The notes under the pieces: generated by a model | Seen by the model: only the letters and a program-made list of their open reading frames with translations | The model's database searches: none | Told to the model about the DNA's origin: nothing | Part shown: positions 41,733 to 54,671 of the stretch, piece after piece | Numbering within the stretch: the stretch's first letter is position 1 | How the letters are laid out: every line of letters begins with the position of its first letter | Assembly: GCF_001039355.2 (NCBI RefSeq) | Contig: NW_019774958.1 | Coordinates: forward strand, 1,001,582 to 1,065,581 | Length of the DNA: 64,000 nt | Source of the DNA: Lingula anatina | Taxonomy: Eukaryota > Brachiopoda > Lingulata > Lingulida > Lingulidae | Reading direction: 5' to 3' | Translations under genes and position numbers: made by a program

Positions 41733-41893
41733 CAGGCTCGTAGCCAGGGGTGGTGGTGGAAAGAAACGCCCCTTTTGCTGGGAAAAGGTCCACTCTGGGT
41801 AAAATTTGATCTAGGTACATGAAGTTTTTATGGAAAAAGGTCCACTTTTTCAGAAAAAGAACCCCCCTTTTGAAATTACTGGCAATGGGTCTG
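41733..41893. mobile_element. CAGGCCC-family MITE (161 bp)
   Basis: It starts CAGGCTCGTAGCCAGGGG, ends in a diverged GGCAATGGGTCTG, and is flanked by CTTTG on both sides (41728-41732 and 41894-41898). The allelic copy at 53205-53365 has better preserved ends, so this insertion predates the two haplotypes. Confidence 0.85.
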
Positions 41894-43017
41894 CTTTGTG
41901 TACATTACGTATGTTAGTAACTGCTGTTCACTCCCTGTGCCAACTTGACTGTCTTATCTGAAAATAATGATGATTTTTTAATGATTGTCCACTGGTAAAA
42001 AGAGTCCGGATGAAAATACAATGTATATTAATTAATACCTTTATATAGAAGATCATTTGTTAATAAAACAGGAAACATTCCAAATAATTTCCATGTATAG
42101 ATTTTTCGTTGATTTTTTTCTCTTAATTTGAGTCATGTTAATTGTTCTTTCTGCAACCTAAAAGGTGAAATCAGATGACATAAGACTACGTTAGCTATCG
42201 TGCCTTTTTTGCTCAGTTAGGAAAATCCACCCATTTCCGCAGTCCCCTACATGCACTATGTGCTGCGAATCATATTTACTTCGTCAAACTGATGCAGTTG
42301 ATCATAGCTACATGTACCTTCCAACGGGAAGTGTCTTTACAACACCAAGAACATTCTTAAACCCTGTGTGATAACACTATGTGTTCAAGGTGCTTGTAGT
42401 ATATTTTAAAGCCATCGTAATCTTTATAAATGCGAAGAAAGTGGCAATGATTGCAGTAGTTGAGATACATTGTGTCGGGTTGTTACGAGAAAATTGTGTT
42501 TTCCATAGGCAGTGTGTTGAACGGACTAGCCAAGAAGTCCCAGTTTTAGTGACAACAATAACTTTATATCTTACGATATAACTCGGTTTTGCCGAGATGG
42601 CCTTAGCATTTTTATAATCAAAATTAGCCAACATTAGACCTATTTAGTTGACAACTACTGATCAACACGTACGCCTCTTCAGCTCATATTTTATTGCCGA
42701 TTCTTGTCGTTTCAAGTTTCACCCGCAAGATCGAAATTTTCTTAAAAATGTAATTTTAATCTTTCCGTAATTCATTAGGCCTACTCAACCTAATTCTTAA
42801 CTTGAATTAGATCTCTGTTTTAGGGCCTAAATCCTTTACCATTTTTTATTCTAATTAAAAAAAAAAAAAAACAGTTTGGCTCTAAATGTTTGACCAATAT
42901 GGTGCTGTTTGCGACCCTGTGATTCAGTGTGAATATAGGCCTACCCATAAAAGTCCATGGGAGTCTTCGTAAGAACTAGAATGACCACGCACTTGTTCGA
43001 TCGCTTTGTTGTTGCTG

Positions 43018-43202
43018 CAGGCCCGCAGGGAGGGGGTTTGAAAGTACCCCCCCCCCCCCTTTTTTTTTTTTTTACAGGGAAAAGGTCCCCTCTGGCTAAA
43101 TTTTCATGAAGGTACATGAGGGTTTAATGGTAAAACCGTAAAAGGTCCACTTTTTCAGAAAAAGACCTCCCTCCCCCTTTGAAATTGCTGGCTATGGGCC
43201 CT
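43018..43202. mobile_element. CAGGCCC-family MITE, second site
   Basis: The left end CAGGCCCGCAGGGAGGGGG and right end GAAATTGCTGGCTATGGGCC match the family. It contains a long C/T homopolymer junction. The allelic copy is near 54499-54671. The right end is diverged and no clear target duplication is visible. Confidence 0.75.
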
Positions 43203-44344
43203 AGCAGCGTTCGAGAAAGGCTTAGGCCTAAACGACGGATAAGGGCGAAAAAAAGAGGATCTTACTTTTTGTTGTTTTTGTCCGTTTCCAATTCGGATTT
43301 TCGTTTCAATCTACCTACAAATATATTTACAGGCATACGTTGCGCGATGGACCTTTATTATTAATGCCCCTATTTGGTGAGGTTATATCCTGGTAGTTAA
43401 TGTAATGTAATCTTAATCATCAAGGTAGGCCTACATCTTATCCGCAAAAGTTAAGAGGGGGTCCCATGGGAGGGGGGCGTAGTGATCACAGCTCACGGAA
43501 AATAAAGGCATTAAATCACAATCCACATTAAATAAACCTTTATTCACATTTCATTGAAAATCACGAATCACCAAATTGTAATGACTTCATTTCAGGAAGA
43601 ACGAGGATGAAAAAGTCGTATTCACCAGTAGCATGAACGGGGTGTTTCACGAATGACGCTTATGATGAACGTTAAATAGATAGATCTAGGGCCTATATAG
43701 CCTACGCATCTCGAAAAGTAAAAAGTGACTTTCACTTTAACTTTCACTGTAACGAAAATACCCAAGGGCCCCTGTTAATAATATTACGACCTATAAATCC
43801 GTTCTCAGGTCAAATTTCCTCGTCTTTACTGCCACAAGTTATGCTCACCTGCCTATATGCTCTCAACTCGATGTCCAAAGTAACAGACTAGAAAAAATGG
43901 GAATTAAAAAAATCGCTTTACCTAGGGCCTACAGTAATTCTGTGAACAGTTTTACAAATGGTTATTGTTGAGTAACAAGGAGAGCTTGTGGAAATCTCCA
44001 GGAAAATTAAACTTTGTATAAATGAAGGTTTGACGCTCAAAGGGCCTTTAAAATTAATGAAACTATTTTTTCAATCTCTCTTGAAATCGTAGGTATTTTC
44101 GTGTTTACACTTACCTAGCTTCTTTCTTTTTTGTTTTAAATTTCGTGAGAAGGTTAAAGGTAGGCCTACTCTAACGTTTTTTTTGCCAAAAAATTTTCTT
44201 CGGGGCAAAAGTAGCCCTTAATTAATTTTCACCTACTCACGAATCATTTGTTCGACCCGTCCCTGAACAAAAATTCGGCATTTTAATTCGATAATTTAGT
44301 TTTAAATGTTTCTGTATCGTTTAGACCGACATGTACATTTCTTT

Positions 44345-44568
44345 GGGGCCGTAGCGATAGTCCGAAGGTTCAATAGTCCGAAGGTTCATTGGTCCGAATG
44401 TTCACTATAGAACCTTCGGACCAATGAACCCTTGATTAAAAAATCGACGAAAATGTTACCACTTTTCGGACCAATGAACCTTCGGACCAATGAACCCTTG
44501 ATTAAAAAATCGACGAAAATGTTACCACTTTTCGGACCAATGAACCTTCGGACTATCGAGACGCCCCC
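44345..44568. mobile_element. GGGGC-ended TIR element with 9-bp target duplication (longer form)
   Basis: The ends are GGGGCCGTAGCGATAGTCCG and CGGACTATCGAGACGCCCCC, inverted repeats. The flanks CATTTCTTT (44336-44344) and CATTTTTTT (44569-44577) are a 9-base target duplication with one mismatch. The interior consists of TTCGGACCAATGAACC palindromes and a 65-base unit present twice; the related element at 57432 has it once. The other haplotype lacks the element. A 9-base duplication suggests a Mutator-like or similar superfamily. Confidence 0.85.
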
Positions 44569-44737
44569 CATTTTTTTCATTCCAGATCTAGAGTGAAATG
44601 TCGACATCAGGTAAGACCCTGCTATGATTTTGTCATTTGAGTTTTTAGGTCTGAGTTGGACATGATAAGAGTTTGGACAGTGCATGTAGACGTAAAAAAT
44701 ATAAATTTGCGGCAGCGTCAAACGCGTCAAACGCATA

Positions 44738-44738
44738 N
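44738..44738. other. Single-N contig join
   Basis: At left the sequence matches up to 56899 of the later copy. At right, after 49 unmatched bases, it jumps back to ABCB intron 17 (matching 33971). This is the second of three such junctions. Confidence 0.85.
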
Positions 44739-44872
44739 TGTTTTTATTGTGAAGTATAGATCTCATACGAAGAGTTATTATCCCTTTAAGTAAATTAATA
44801 GATAAATACAGTACAGGTGAGGACAGTTTAGAAGTAAGCAGATATTTCTATACTATTTCTGTCATCTCACAG

Positions 44873-46968
44873 GTGTTTGCCATAGTGGACCCAGAGGAGC
44901 AGGCAGCCAGTATGACTCTGTTCTGTGGTCTTATCTTTGCTGTAGGATTAGTCTCTGCAACTTTTCAAACTATTCAGGTAAGTATGCCCTTTATAATTAT
45001 AATTATTCATCATTATATTGTTATACTGAGTACAAAGGTGGAAATAAAGTCATTGATATATATCTATAAAAGTTGGGTTGAAATTAAGATTTTAGTTTGA
45101 GACAATCCAACAAGTAACTTCACAAATATTAATTCTTATTTGCTTGTGATCAAATTTTATGATATCATCATCTTATTTGAATTTTTCATAAATGATTTGA
45201 TGAACTTGTTTTTCAGGGGACCATGTTTGGAATCTCAGGGGAGAGGCTGACCAAGAGACTGCGACATATGGCCTTTGAGTCCATGCTCAGACAGGTGAGT
45301 GTTAACTGTTGACCAAGAGTGAAAACATGCCGTAAATGAAACATTCAGAACATCTTGAAAACTGTCAGAATATTGTGTTGAATCACTGGACAGTGAATAC
45401 AGAATTGTAGCAGAGTTTATGTGAAAATTATTGACTTGAAACTTGACTACGTAACTTTCAAAATAATTAAATTCATGAATGTGGAGTGATAAAAGTTAGG
45501 TTTAACAAAGGTAATTTAAAGGTCAGCAGATATCACCTTATCTGGCCGCTATCTTGACACTCTGTAAAATTAATATCATCGCCGTAATTGAACTGCTTTA
45601 TTTTTGATTCTCTATTTCAGGAAATTGGATGGTTTGACGAACCCACCAACCAAGTCGGGGCATTGACAGCACGTCTGGCAACAGACGCCTCAGCTGTCAA
45701 TGGCGCCACAGGAAGTCGTCTCTCCACCATGATCCAGTCGACAGCCAACATGGGGACGGCGGTGGTGATGTCCTTCATCTTCGGCTGGAAGTTGACGTTG
45801 GTGATCATTGGTTTCTTGCCCATCATGGTGGCCGCTGGGTTGATCCAGATGAGGCTGCTCATGGGGCACAGCAGAGGGGACCAGGTGGCACTGGTGGAGG
45901 GAGGGAAGGTAGGAGCAGTGCAGGGAGAGAGAGAGGAGAAGGGAGGAAGGGAGAGAGGGACAGAGAGAAGGAGAGAGAGGGGGTTGAATAAAAGGAGGGC
46001 ATTGAGAAAGGAGTGAGGACAGGAGAATTGTAATGGTTAAATGTGTGCATGTTTGTCAGTCTGTGTTTGTGTGTGTTTGTATGTGTGTGTGTGAGTGTGT
46101 GTGTGTGTGTGTGATAGAGAGAGACTAAAATTTTAAACATAATTAAGTACATGTATAAATTGGTTTTTAGGCACATTTTTATATATCTATATTTTGAACT
46201 TTGCCTACTTCATCTGGAGATGCTGTTTTCAGATTGCTATTGAAGCCATTGAGAACATGCGTACAGTAGCAGCATTGACGAAGGAGAAGCATTTCGCAGA
46301 CAAATACAGTGGCCATTTTGTAGAGGTTTACCAGTAAGTTCAAGTAACAAGTCTCTGGTCAATACTAATTTTCCTTGAATATGAATTTTAAATGTATCAG
46401 TTATGCTGTAACAAGGCACCTTTTTCTCTCTTTGTTATGCTTAAGTGATTTTTTTACCCACATTATTACAGACTTTAACAGTGTTGTAGTGAAAAAAAAT
46501 TCCCAAATTTTGGTATTTAATGGGGATATGTTTCAAATAAATTTAATACATTTATTTCAATTTTTCAGATCTGGACGTCGCAACAGTCACGTGTCAGGGG
46601 TTACGTATGCCTTTTCCCAGTGTATCATCTTCTTTGCATACGCCGCAGCCTTTAGCTTCGGTGCCTACCTGGTTCAAACTGGCGAGATGGAGTTTCAGAA
46701 TGTTTTCAGGTAAGAAGCAGGTCCCGTTTTCACAAAAAACTTAAGTCAGGTTCCCTGGCTAAGAACTTAATTACCAAGGTTACATGGAGCAGTGTAACAG
46801 CACTCTCATGGAAATCCTAGTCAACTAAGCCAGGGAACTGACTTTCGTTTTTTGTGAAACTGGAGCTAAGTAGGTAGTTTTTCAGTTATCCTGAGAAACT
46901 TATCTCTTCCCCCTTTTACCCACCCCTTAATTTTAGGGGAAGCCCTATTGTTCTCCACTTCTCCCCCA

Positions 46969-47023
<55 letters not shown>

Positions 47024-50000
47024 AAAAAAAAAAAAAAAAAAAAAAAACAAAANNNNNNNNNNNNNNNNNNNNNNNNNNNNNNNNNNNNNNNNNNNNNNNN
47101 NNNNNNNNNNNNNNNNNNNNNNNNNNNNNNNNNNNNNNNNNNNNNNNNNNNNNNNNNNNNNNNNNNNNNNNNNNNNNNNNNNNNNNNNNNNNNNNNNNNN
47201 NNNNNNNNNNNNNNNNNNNNNNNNNNNNNNNNNNNNNNNNNNNNNNNNNNNNNNNNNNNNNNNNNNNNNNNNNNNNNNNNNNNNNNNNNNNNNNNNNNNN
47301 NNNNNNNNNNNNNNNNNNNNNNNNNNNNNNNNNNNNNNNNNNNNNNNNNNNNNNNNNNNNNNNNNNNNNNNNNNNNNNNNNNNNNNNNNNNNNNNNNNNN
47401 NNNNNNNNNNNNNNNNNNNNNNNNNNNNNNNNNNNNNNNNNNNNNNNNNNNNNNNNNNNNNNNNNNNNNNNNNNNNNNNNNNNNNNNNNNNNNNNNNNNN
47501 NNNNNNNNNNNNNNNNNNNNNNNNNNNNNNNNNNNNNNNNNNNNNNNNNNNNNNNNNNNNNNNNNNNNNNNNNNNNNNNNNNNNNNNNNNNNNNNNNNNN
47601 NNNNNNNNNNNNNNNNNNNCTCCACTTCCCCCCCCCCCAAAAAAAAAGCAAAAACAAACAAACAAACAAAAAAAACACAGCATCCTTGTATTGCAAAATT
47701 CATCAATAACTCATTAATTATTACCTTACTCAAAGAATATTTCCCCTCAGGAGTTTCAGAATGTTTTCAGGTAAGAAGCAGGTAGTTTTTCAGTTACCCA
47801 GAGATACTCATCATGTCTTCCCCTTACCCCCACCCTTTAGTTTCATAGGAACCCCTATTGGTTCCCACTTCTACCACTTCCCCCCACCAAAAAAAAAAAA
47901 AAAAAAAAGAAAAAGAAAGTAAAATAAATAATAATAATTATAAATACAAAAAATAAAAATAAATCTTGTTATTGTTAAATTCATTAATGAAACATTTAAA
48001 TTATTACGTTACTCAATGAATATTTTCCCCTCAGGATTTTTGGTGCCATAACATTTGGAGGCATGGCTGTTGGAAGAGCATCTGGGTTTGCCCCCGACTA
48101 CAGCAAGGCCAAGACAGCTGCTGCCAAACTGTTTGCTTTGTTTGATCGTGAACCATCCATTGATTCTTCTTGCCAAGATGGAAAGACCGTGGTAAGTTGA
48201 AAAGGAAAGGTAGCATTGGAAGCCAAGAGAGTCTTTAAAATAGAACTGAAGAAAGATATTTTATTTTAAGCCTGTTTCATTCATTCATTCATTCATTCTT
48301 TCATTTTAAACTGAAGCAGCCATCACATTTTTTCATTTATTTTTATTATACCTAATGTTGCGAAGACATTTTTGGGCACAGAGAAGTATGTATTGAAGTG
48401 ACCATATGTTGTTTATTATTTTTAGTAAGTTTATTTCAAATATATGTGACTAAAATAGATAAATAAATCTAGTACAAATAATAATATTTAGTGAATTATT
48501 TACAAGACAGTTCTACCTATTTGTCTCCAGGCCAACATAGCTGGTGAGGTTCGTTTCCAAGATGCTCGCTTCGTGTACCCAACACGTCCCGAAGTGAAGG
48601 TCCTCAGGGGTCTTAACTTGACCCTTAAACCTGGTCAAACGCTGGCCCTGGTGGGGTCCAGTGGGTGTGGTAAGAGCACCACTATCCAGCTGATTGAGAG
48701 GTTTTATGACCCTGTGGAGGGACAAGTGGTCAGTATACATGTCTTACTATGTCTTACTGTGTCTTACAGAAGATGATTTTTATTTGCTGACGAGCATTAT
48801 GAAACATTGTTTCATTTTGTTCCTATTGATACAATAAATTGAATATAAAAATTGATTACTGAAGAAACATTATTTTAATTTGTTGCATTTTGAAAGAATA
48901 ACATACGAAAAAGAAGTTTTTTTAAGTTAATAGGTACAGGGAAGGAATAAGAAAGGCAAAATCTTCCAATGAATAAATTTAGCTATTAGGTTCAGGGGTA
49001 AAAAATCCTACATCTGCCAACAGATTTTTTCAAAAAGGAAGAAGATTTAGATTTCCCTATAAAGACTTCTTCAGAAGGAAAAAAGATACATGTATTTCAG
49101 TATTCTGCAATAAGGTAATATATTGGTTATGATCCCTTTAGGAGCAAAAACCTGCATTATACTTTTAAATATGTACTTAAGTTTCTTTTGCTCTCATGTT
49201 GAAATATTTACTGTGTTCTGTTTCAGACCCTGGATGGATATAACACCAAGGATCTCAACCTGCAGTGGCTGAGGGGACAGCTCGGCCTGGTATCCCAGGA
49301 ACCTGTGCTGTTTGGCACCAGCATCGCTCAGAACATTGCGTACGGAGATAACTCCAGAGAGGTTCCCATGCAGGCAATTATAGAAGCTGCTAAAGCAGCC
49401 AACATCCACAACTTCATTTCTTCTTTGCCAATGGTCAGTTGGGTGTAATTTCATTTTTCATTTTTTTTTTTTTTACTAAAACCAGTTACTTTAATTGAAT
49501 ACTTGTTTAAAGAAATAAGGAAGCCTTTTTTATGATTCCAGCTAGTTTGACTTGATGCTGTACTGTTAAATTTAATGCTGTCCTTTGAAATTTAAGACAT
49601 TTACTTTTTAATTTTAAACTTAGGTACTATTTACTTGATGTACAGGTAGTTTAAAGTTTTTTAGCTGTTAAGTGTCATACATGCATCATAGTAGGTGGGT
49701 GATGAGTTGAAATTTCCTAAATCCTAAGATCATAAAATTCACATCACATTCAAATCTGGCCTCCAGTTGTAAAATTCACATACAAAGAATATGTCTGATG
49801 AAGGGTTTTCCCAGCAAACCATCCAACTGTCATTTGGACAGCATCACCGAACGGCCTATATGTTCAGAGACAGCTGGACGGCTTATGGGCTTTTTTGGAA
49901 ATATGATGGCTTAAGACATACTTGGACTCCCTGAAATTTTGTAGAAAATTACAGGTGGTAATTTTGGCCGGCCTGTAACCCCAATCCTGAGCAAAGCCCT

Positions 50001-50627
50001 GTTTCAAATTCAGACTCTGTCTTCCATTTCTAGGGTTATGACACCAATGTGGGAGACAAGGGTGCCCAGTTAAGTGGTGGTCAGAAACAGAGGGTGGCCA
50101 TTGCAAGGGCACTGGTCAGAAATCCTAAGATACTGCTCCTGGACGAGGCAACATCAGCTCTGGACACGGAGAGTGAAAAGGTGGGACATGGAATTGTTTG
50201 TGAAAATCTCTCACTCTCTCTGCAAGTCTGCCTTCCCTATCTCCACAGTAATAGCACCTTTTCCTCTGTCTTTGATTCTCTCGTTCTCTCTCTCTTTTTC
50301 TCTCATAACACCATACGGTTGTGCATTCCATCAAATTCAAGTTGAATATGAGATGGTATGTAGATGTATGCATGTTTGTGTATCGTAAAATATTAAATCA
50401 CCCTTTATTTACTATTTCAGATTGTACAGGAGGCATTGGACAAGGCCCAGGAGGGCAGAACATGTATAGTGATTGCTCACAGACTGTCTACAATACAGAA
50501 TGCAGATCAAATAGCTGTTATACACAGTGGACGTGTGCACGAACAGGGCACGCACTCTGAACTCATGGCCATGCAATCCATGTACTACAAACTGCAAATG
50601 GCTTCAAAGAAGGTCCAGAAAGCTTGA
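44873..50627 (+). CDS. ABCB1-like: Second copy of ABCB exons 18-27 (5' half absent), probably the other allele
   Basis: Exons: 44873-44977, 45217-45294, 45621-45908, 46233-46333, 46569-46709, 48035-48191, 48531-48728, 49227-49433, 50034-50180 and 50421-50627. Every exon length and phase equals that of exons 18-27 of the gene ending at 39122, and all NBD2 motifs are intact. Only a few residues differ (for example GIT/GVT, KTM/KTV, NISG/NIAG). No exons 1-17 and no promoter precede it; the sequence begins at the N at 44738 inside intron 17. As a separate gene it would be a 5'-truncated half transporter. As an allele it is simply the start of the next contig, which I favour. Confidence 0.88.
46974..47052. 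repeat. Poly-A tract next to the large gap
   Basis: An almost pure A run of about 80 bases leads into the 567-N gap. It corresponds to a short A-rich tract near 36166-36200 in the other haplotype. Lys-rich and Phe-rich frames across it are artefacts. Confidence 0.9.
47053..47619. other. Sequence gap (567 N) in intron 22 of the second ABCB copy
   Basis: The flanking sequence on both sides matches the duplicated intron 22 (about 36150-36170) of the first copy. That copy shows only a few bases here, so the gap length may be overestimated or may hide a duplicated stretch. Confidence 0.9.
47751..47770 (+). pseudogene. 20-nt exon 22 copy in the second haplotype
   Basis: It is the counterpart of 36276-36295. 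It reads GAGTTTCAG..., matching its own exon 22 (GAGTTTCAG) rather than the other haplotype (GAGTTCCAG). Acceptor and donor are intact. Confidence 0.85.
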
Positions 50628-51625
50628 ATATCATTGGATGATTAAGTTTTGTTAGTTGTTCTCTGATTGGAGAATGTGGCTCTGTTCTCTCTCCTCTCAG
50701 CTGTTTGGCTCAGAGCAGACAATTTGGTGGGTGATGCTTATATATGTAAAGAAATGAATTATATGTTGAACGGATTCTGTTACGCCTATTTTGATTGGAA
50801 AACAGCTGACACTTTCAAGAATCCTCACTTAATTTTGTTACATCTGATTTGATTGGTTCACAGCTGACACTTCTAAGGATCCTCACTTCCAGGATGTATG
50901 ATTGGTGAATTATTTGTCCAATGGATTTTGTTACACTTATTTTGATTGGAACACAGCTGACACTTTTAAAGAATCCTCACTGGAACTCAAGGGCAGGTTT
51001 TCATGTATTCTATCTGATACGTTCACAGGACAGCCATAGTATTATGTTTTAGTAGTAATAACTACTCGAAGAGTGACTTGTGAAACCAGTTTTTGATTTC
51101 CCAATTTATTTTTGGAAGAATGTTAACAAGAACAGAGGACCTTTAATCTTGAAGGTTTGATGGCTGCATCACCTATTATTTGCTACCTCTAATTTTGAGA
51201 GCAGTACAGTTGGCACTATCATGACAGATATTTTCAAAAGAAAATTAACAGCTTAGTAAAGTGTTTAGATTGGTTTGCAGCTGACATTTTGTTTTGTAAA
51301 AGGACATATGATTGGCTCATATTATTATTGTCACTGATCCTTTGATTGGACCACAACTTACACCTTCATGACAATGAGGGATAATTTAAAGATGTCCTGA
51401 TTGGCTGGATTTACTTATGTCAAAACTTCTTTGAATGGATCATAGTCAATGCTTCACAGAAAGCTCAAAAGTGAAAATATTGAGGAAGGGTGAAAATTTG
51501 GTAATCAGCTGACTGGGGCAGGTGGAAGAACAGCTGACAGGGCATATTTCTGAATATTTTGTTATGTTCCCTTTGTATGAGATGATGTTAAATATATTAC
51601 TAACTCTTGACCACTGAACAATAAA
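50628..51625 (+). other. 3' UTR of the second ABCB copy
   Basis: It has the same repeated GATTGG...CAGCTGACAC motif as 39123-40142 and an AATAAA at 51620-51625 followed by an A-rich tract. Small indels separate the two copies. Confidence 0.55.
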
Positions 51626-52103
51626 AAAACAAAACAAAACAAAAAAAAAAAAACTATTTATATTTTTCAACCATAAAAGTAATCATGAAATTCACTGTTA
51701 ATATGAAAGCACCTATTTGTACACTTAACAAAGAAAAAAAAAACAAATGTGAAATTGAGATGCAATTGTCCAATATGTATTAATTAACTTATTAACCTTC
51801 AACTTACGTTTTTTATGAATCTATTTTTATTTTATTTTACCTTTATGAATGTTATTGTGGTTTGCACACTGAAGGAGTATTACACAGTTGAGCAATGGTA
51901 ACTGAAGTCTGGAAAACGGGTGATGTGACACGCCAGGAAGTATGTTATATTGCTTTTATATTGTTTACGTTCTATACATAACTATTCAATCTATGACGAT
52001 ATCAAAAACAAACATGAACAGTGCTTAATCTTTTTGCTGACAGGTGGTTCACAAGTATTTTTTGTCATACGCAAAAATCACCTTCCAAGCAATTGCCAGG
52101 TGG

Positions 52104-52180
<77 letters not shown>

Positions 52181-53204
52181 AAAGTCATGTTTTTTCTTGA
52201 AGAAAGGCTACCAGTAACTCTCAAGTACACTTGCTTAACAAAATGTGATAGTTTTTCTTATATTAATGTTTTAGCACATAGCATGGACAAAGATAGTTTT
52301 GCTCATTTTACTTATACTGCTGATTCTGGATATACTGTTAAACATATCTGTTCTGATTCGAGGTCTGTTCAGAATGAGTTAGTACTAGAGTGACCAAGCT
52401 TGTGTGAACTAACTCCACAGGGGATCCTTAGGTCTGTACTACAGTTTCAGGTATTGACAATTTATTACCTCTTTTTCATGGCTAGTTAACTGGATTAATT
52501 TTGATTGGTACTTTGGGGCTTGCGAAAGGGATAACCCCCCTCCCTGAGAGTTATGACTGATAGAACCAGTAAAACTACTGCATGATGTAAATAGGGGCCT
52601 ACTGATTCCAAGAAACCAATCCTTGATTAATAATCTGTTATTATGTTATGTAATTTTACTGATAGTATAATTATGTTTTTATGTTATGTTTATGCTTGAT
52701 AAGATGGTAAAACGATGAATAATTTCTAATGACAATAAATATTTATAACCAAGGAAGCATGGCCTTTTGAGGTAGAAACATTATGTCTAATAGGTAAAAA
52801 AAGTCTTGAAAAATTAGTTTTATTTTTGGCTTACCATGTATTCTGTTATATTAACTTATTTAATGTCTTTAACATGTTGTTTTTGTACATGAGGCTAATC
52901 AAAATAATTAGCAGGGAGTAGCTTTATACATGTTTAGTATGTGACGAAGTGGATACTGTTGATGTTTCAATTATTTTCAATCAGCACTCAGTATGTAGAG
53001 GTACGTAGTTTATTTGTTTGACAATAGAGGTCACCACAAAGGGCCTATAATGTGACATATTTATTGGAGATGTCCATTCCCAGCCACACAAATGCTTGCT
53101 AAGTTTACACAAAGAACCCTTCACATTGTTTGTAGGCATGCTGATTAAGGTGTGTCAATGTGCACTGTCAGCAACCCTGGTTATCTAGCTTTGTGGTTTC
53201 TTTG

Positions 53205-53365
53205 CAGGCTCGTAGCCAGGGGTGGTGGTGGAAAGAACCACCCCTTTTGCTGGGAAAAGGTCCACTCTGGGTAAAATTTGATCTAGGTACATGAAGTTTT
53301 TATGGAAAAGGGTCCACTTTTTCAGAAAAAGAACCCCCCTTTTGCAATTACTGGCTACGGGCCTG
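53205..53365. mobile_element. CAGGCCC-family MITE, allelic to 41733-41893
   Basis: The ends CAGGCTCGTAGCCAGG and CTGGCTACGGGCCTG form inverted repeats, flanked by CTTTG on both sides. The 161-base length equals that of its counterpart. Confidence 0.88.
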
Positions 53366-54498
53366 CTTTGTATATATTACGTATATTAATAACTGCTGTT
53401 CAATCCCTGTGCCAACTTGGCTTTATCTGAAAATAATAATGGTTTTTAAATGATTGTCCACGGGTAAAAAGAGTCTGGATGAAAGTACAATGTATATTAA
53501 TAAGTTTATATAGACGATCATTTGTCAATAAAACCGGAAACATTTCAAATAATTTCCACGTATAGCTTTTTTGTTGATTATTTTTTCTTAATTTGAGTCA
53601 AGTTAGTCATTCTTTCTGCAGTCTAAAAAGTGAAAGCAGATGACACAAGACTACCTGTCTACCTTTTTTTGCTCAGTTTGGAAAAGTCGCCCTTTTCCGC
53701 AGTCCCCTACTTCCACTATGTGCTGCGAATTAAATTTACTTCGTCAAATTGATGCAGTTGACCATAGTTACATGTACCTTCTAACGGGAGATGTGTGTCT
53801 TTACAACACCAAGAACATTGTTAAAACCTGTATGATAACATATGTGTTCAAGATGCTTGTAGCAAGGAGTTATAACTCCTTGCTTGTAGTATATTTTAAA
53901 GCCATAGTAATCTGTAGAAATGGGAAGATAGTGAAAATGATTGCAGTAGTTGAGACACATTGTGTCGGGTTGTTACGAGAAAATTGTGTTCTCTGTAGGA
54001 AGTGTGTTGAACGGACTAGCCAAGAAGTCCCAGTTTTAGTGACGACAATAACTTTATAATACACTTATTACGATATAACTCGGTTTTGCCGAGATGGCGT
54101 TAGCATTTTTATAATCAAAATTAGCCAACATTAGACCTATTTAGTTGACAACACGTAAGCGTATTCAGCTCATATTCTATTGCCGATTCTTGTCATTTCA
54201 AGTTGGACTTTCAAGTTTCATCCGCAAAAATCGTAATATTCTTAAAAATGTAATTTTAATCTTGGCGTTAATCAGTAGGCCTACTCAACTCGATTCTTAA
54301 CTTGGATTAGATCGATGTTTAAGGGCCTAAATCCTTTTCCATTTTTAATTTTAATTAGAAAAAAAAAAAAAATTGGCTCTTAATGTTTGACCAATATGGT
54401 GCTGTTGGCGACCCTGTTGATATACCCATAAAAGTCCATTGAAGTCTTCGTAAGAACTAGAATGATCTCGCACTTGTTCGATCGCTTTGTTGTTGCTG

Positions 54499-54671
54499 CA
54501 GGCCCGTAGCCAGGGAGGGGGTTTAAAAGTACCCCCCTCCCCCTTTTTTTTACAGGGAAAAGGTCCCCGCTGGATAAAATTTCATGTGGGTACATGAAGG
54601 TTTAATGGCGAAAAGGTCCACTTTTTCAGAAAAAGCCCCCCTCCCCGTTGAAATTGCTGGCTACGGGCCCT
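54499..54671. mobile_element. CAGGCCC-family MITE, allelic to 43018-43202
   Basis: The left end CAGGCCCGTAGCCAGGGAGG and right end GCTGGCTACGGGCCC are clearer than in the other haplotype. Internal GTCCACTTTTTCAGAAAAAG is shared by all family members here. Confidence 0.82.

Larger units (their letters stand above)
40143..44344. other. Downstream intergenic DNA, haplotype copy 1
   Basis: No supported gene. A 67-codon frame at 40648-40851 is also open in the other haplotype (within 51950-52393), but it has no domain and shows as many replacement as silent changes, so I do not call it coding. Two CAGGCCC-type MITEs lie at 41733-41893 and about 43018-43202. Confidence 0.5.

Noticed and set aside
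44386-44766. 126-codon frame with internal repeats
   Set aside because: It is the translation of a palindrome-rich transposable element and crosses the N at 44738.
46866-47733. Long frames of about 255-275 codons
   Set aside because: They consist of poly-A/poly-T and the 567-N gap.
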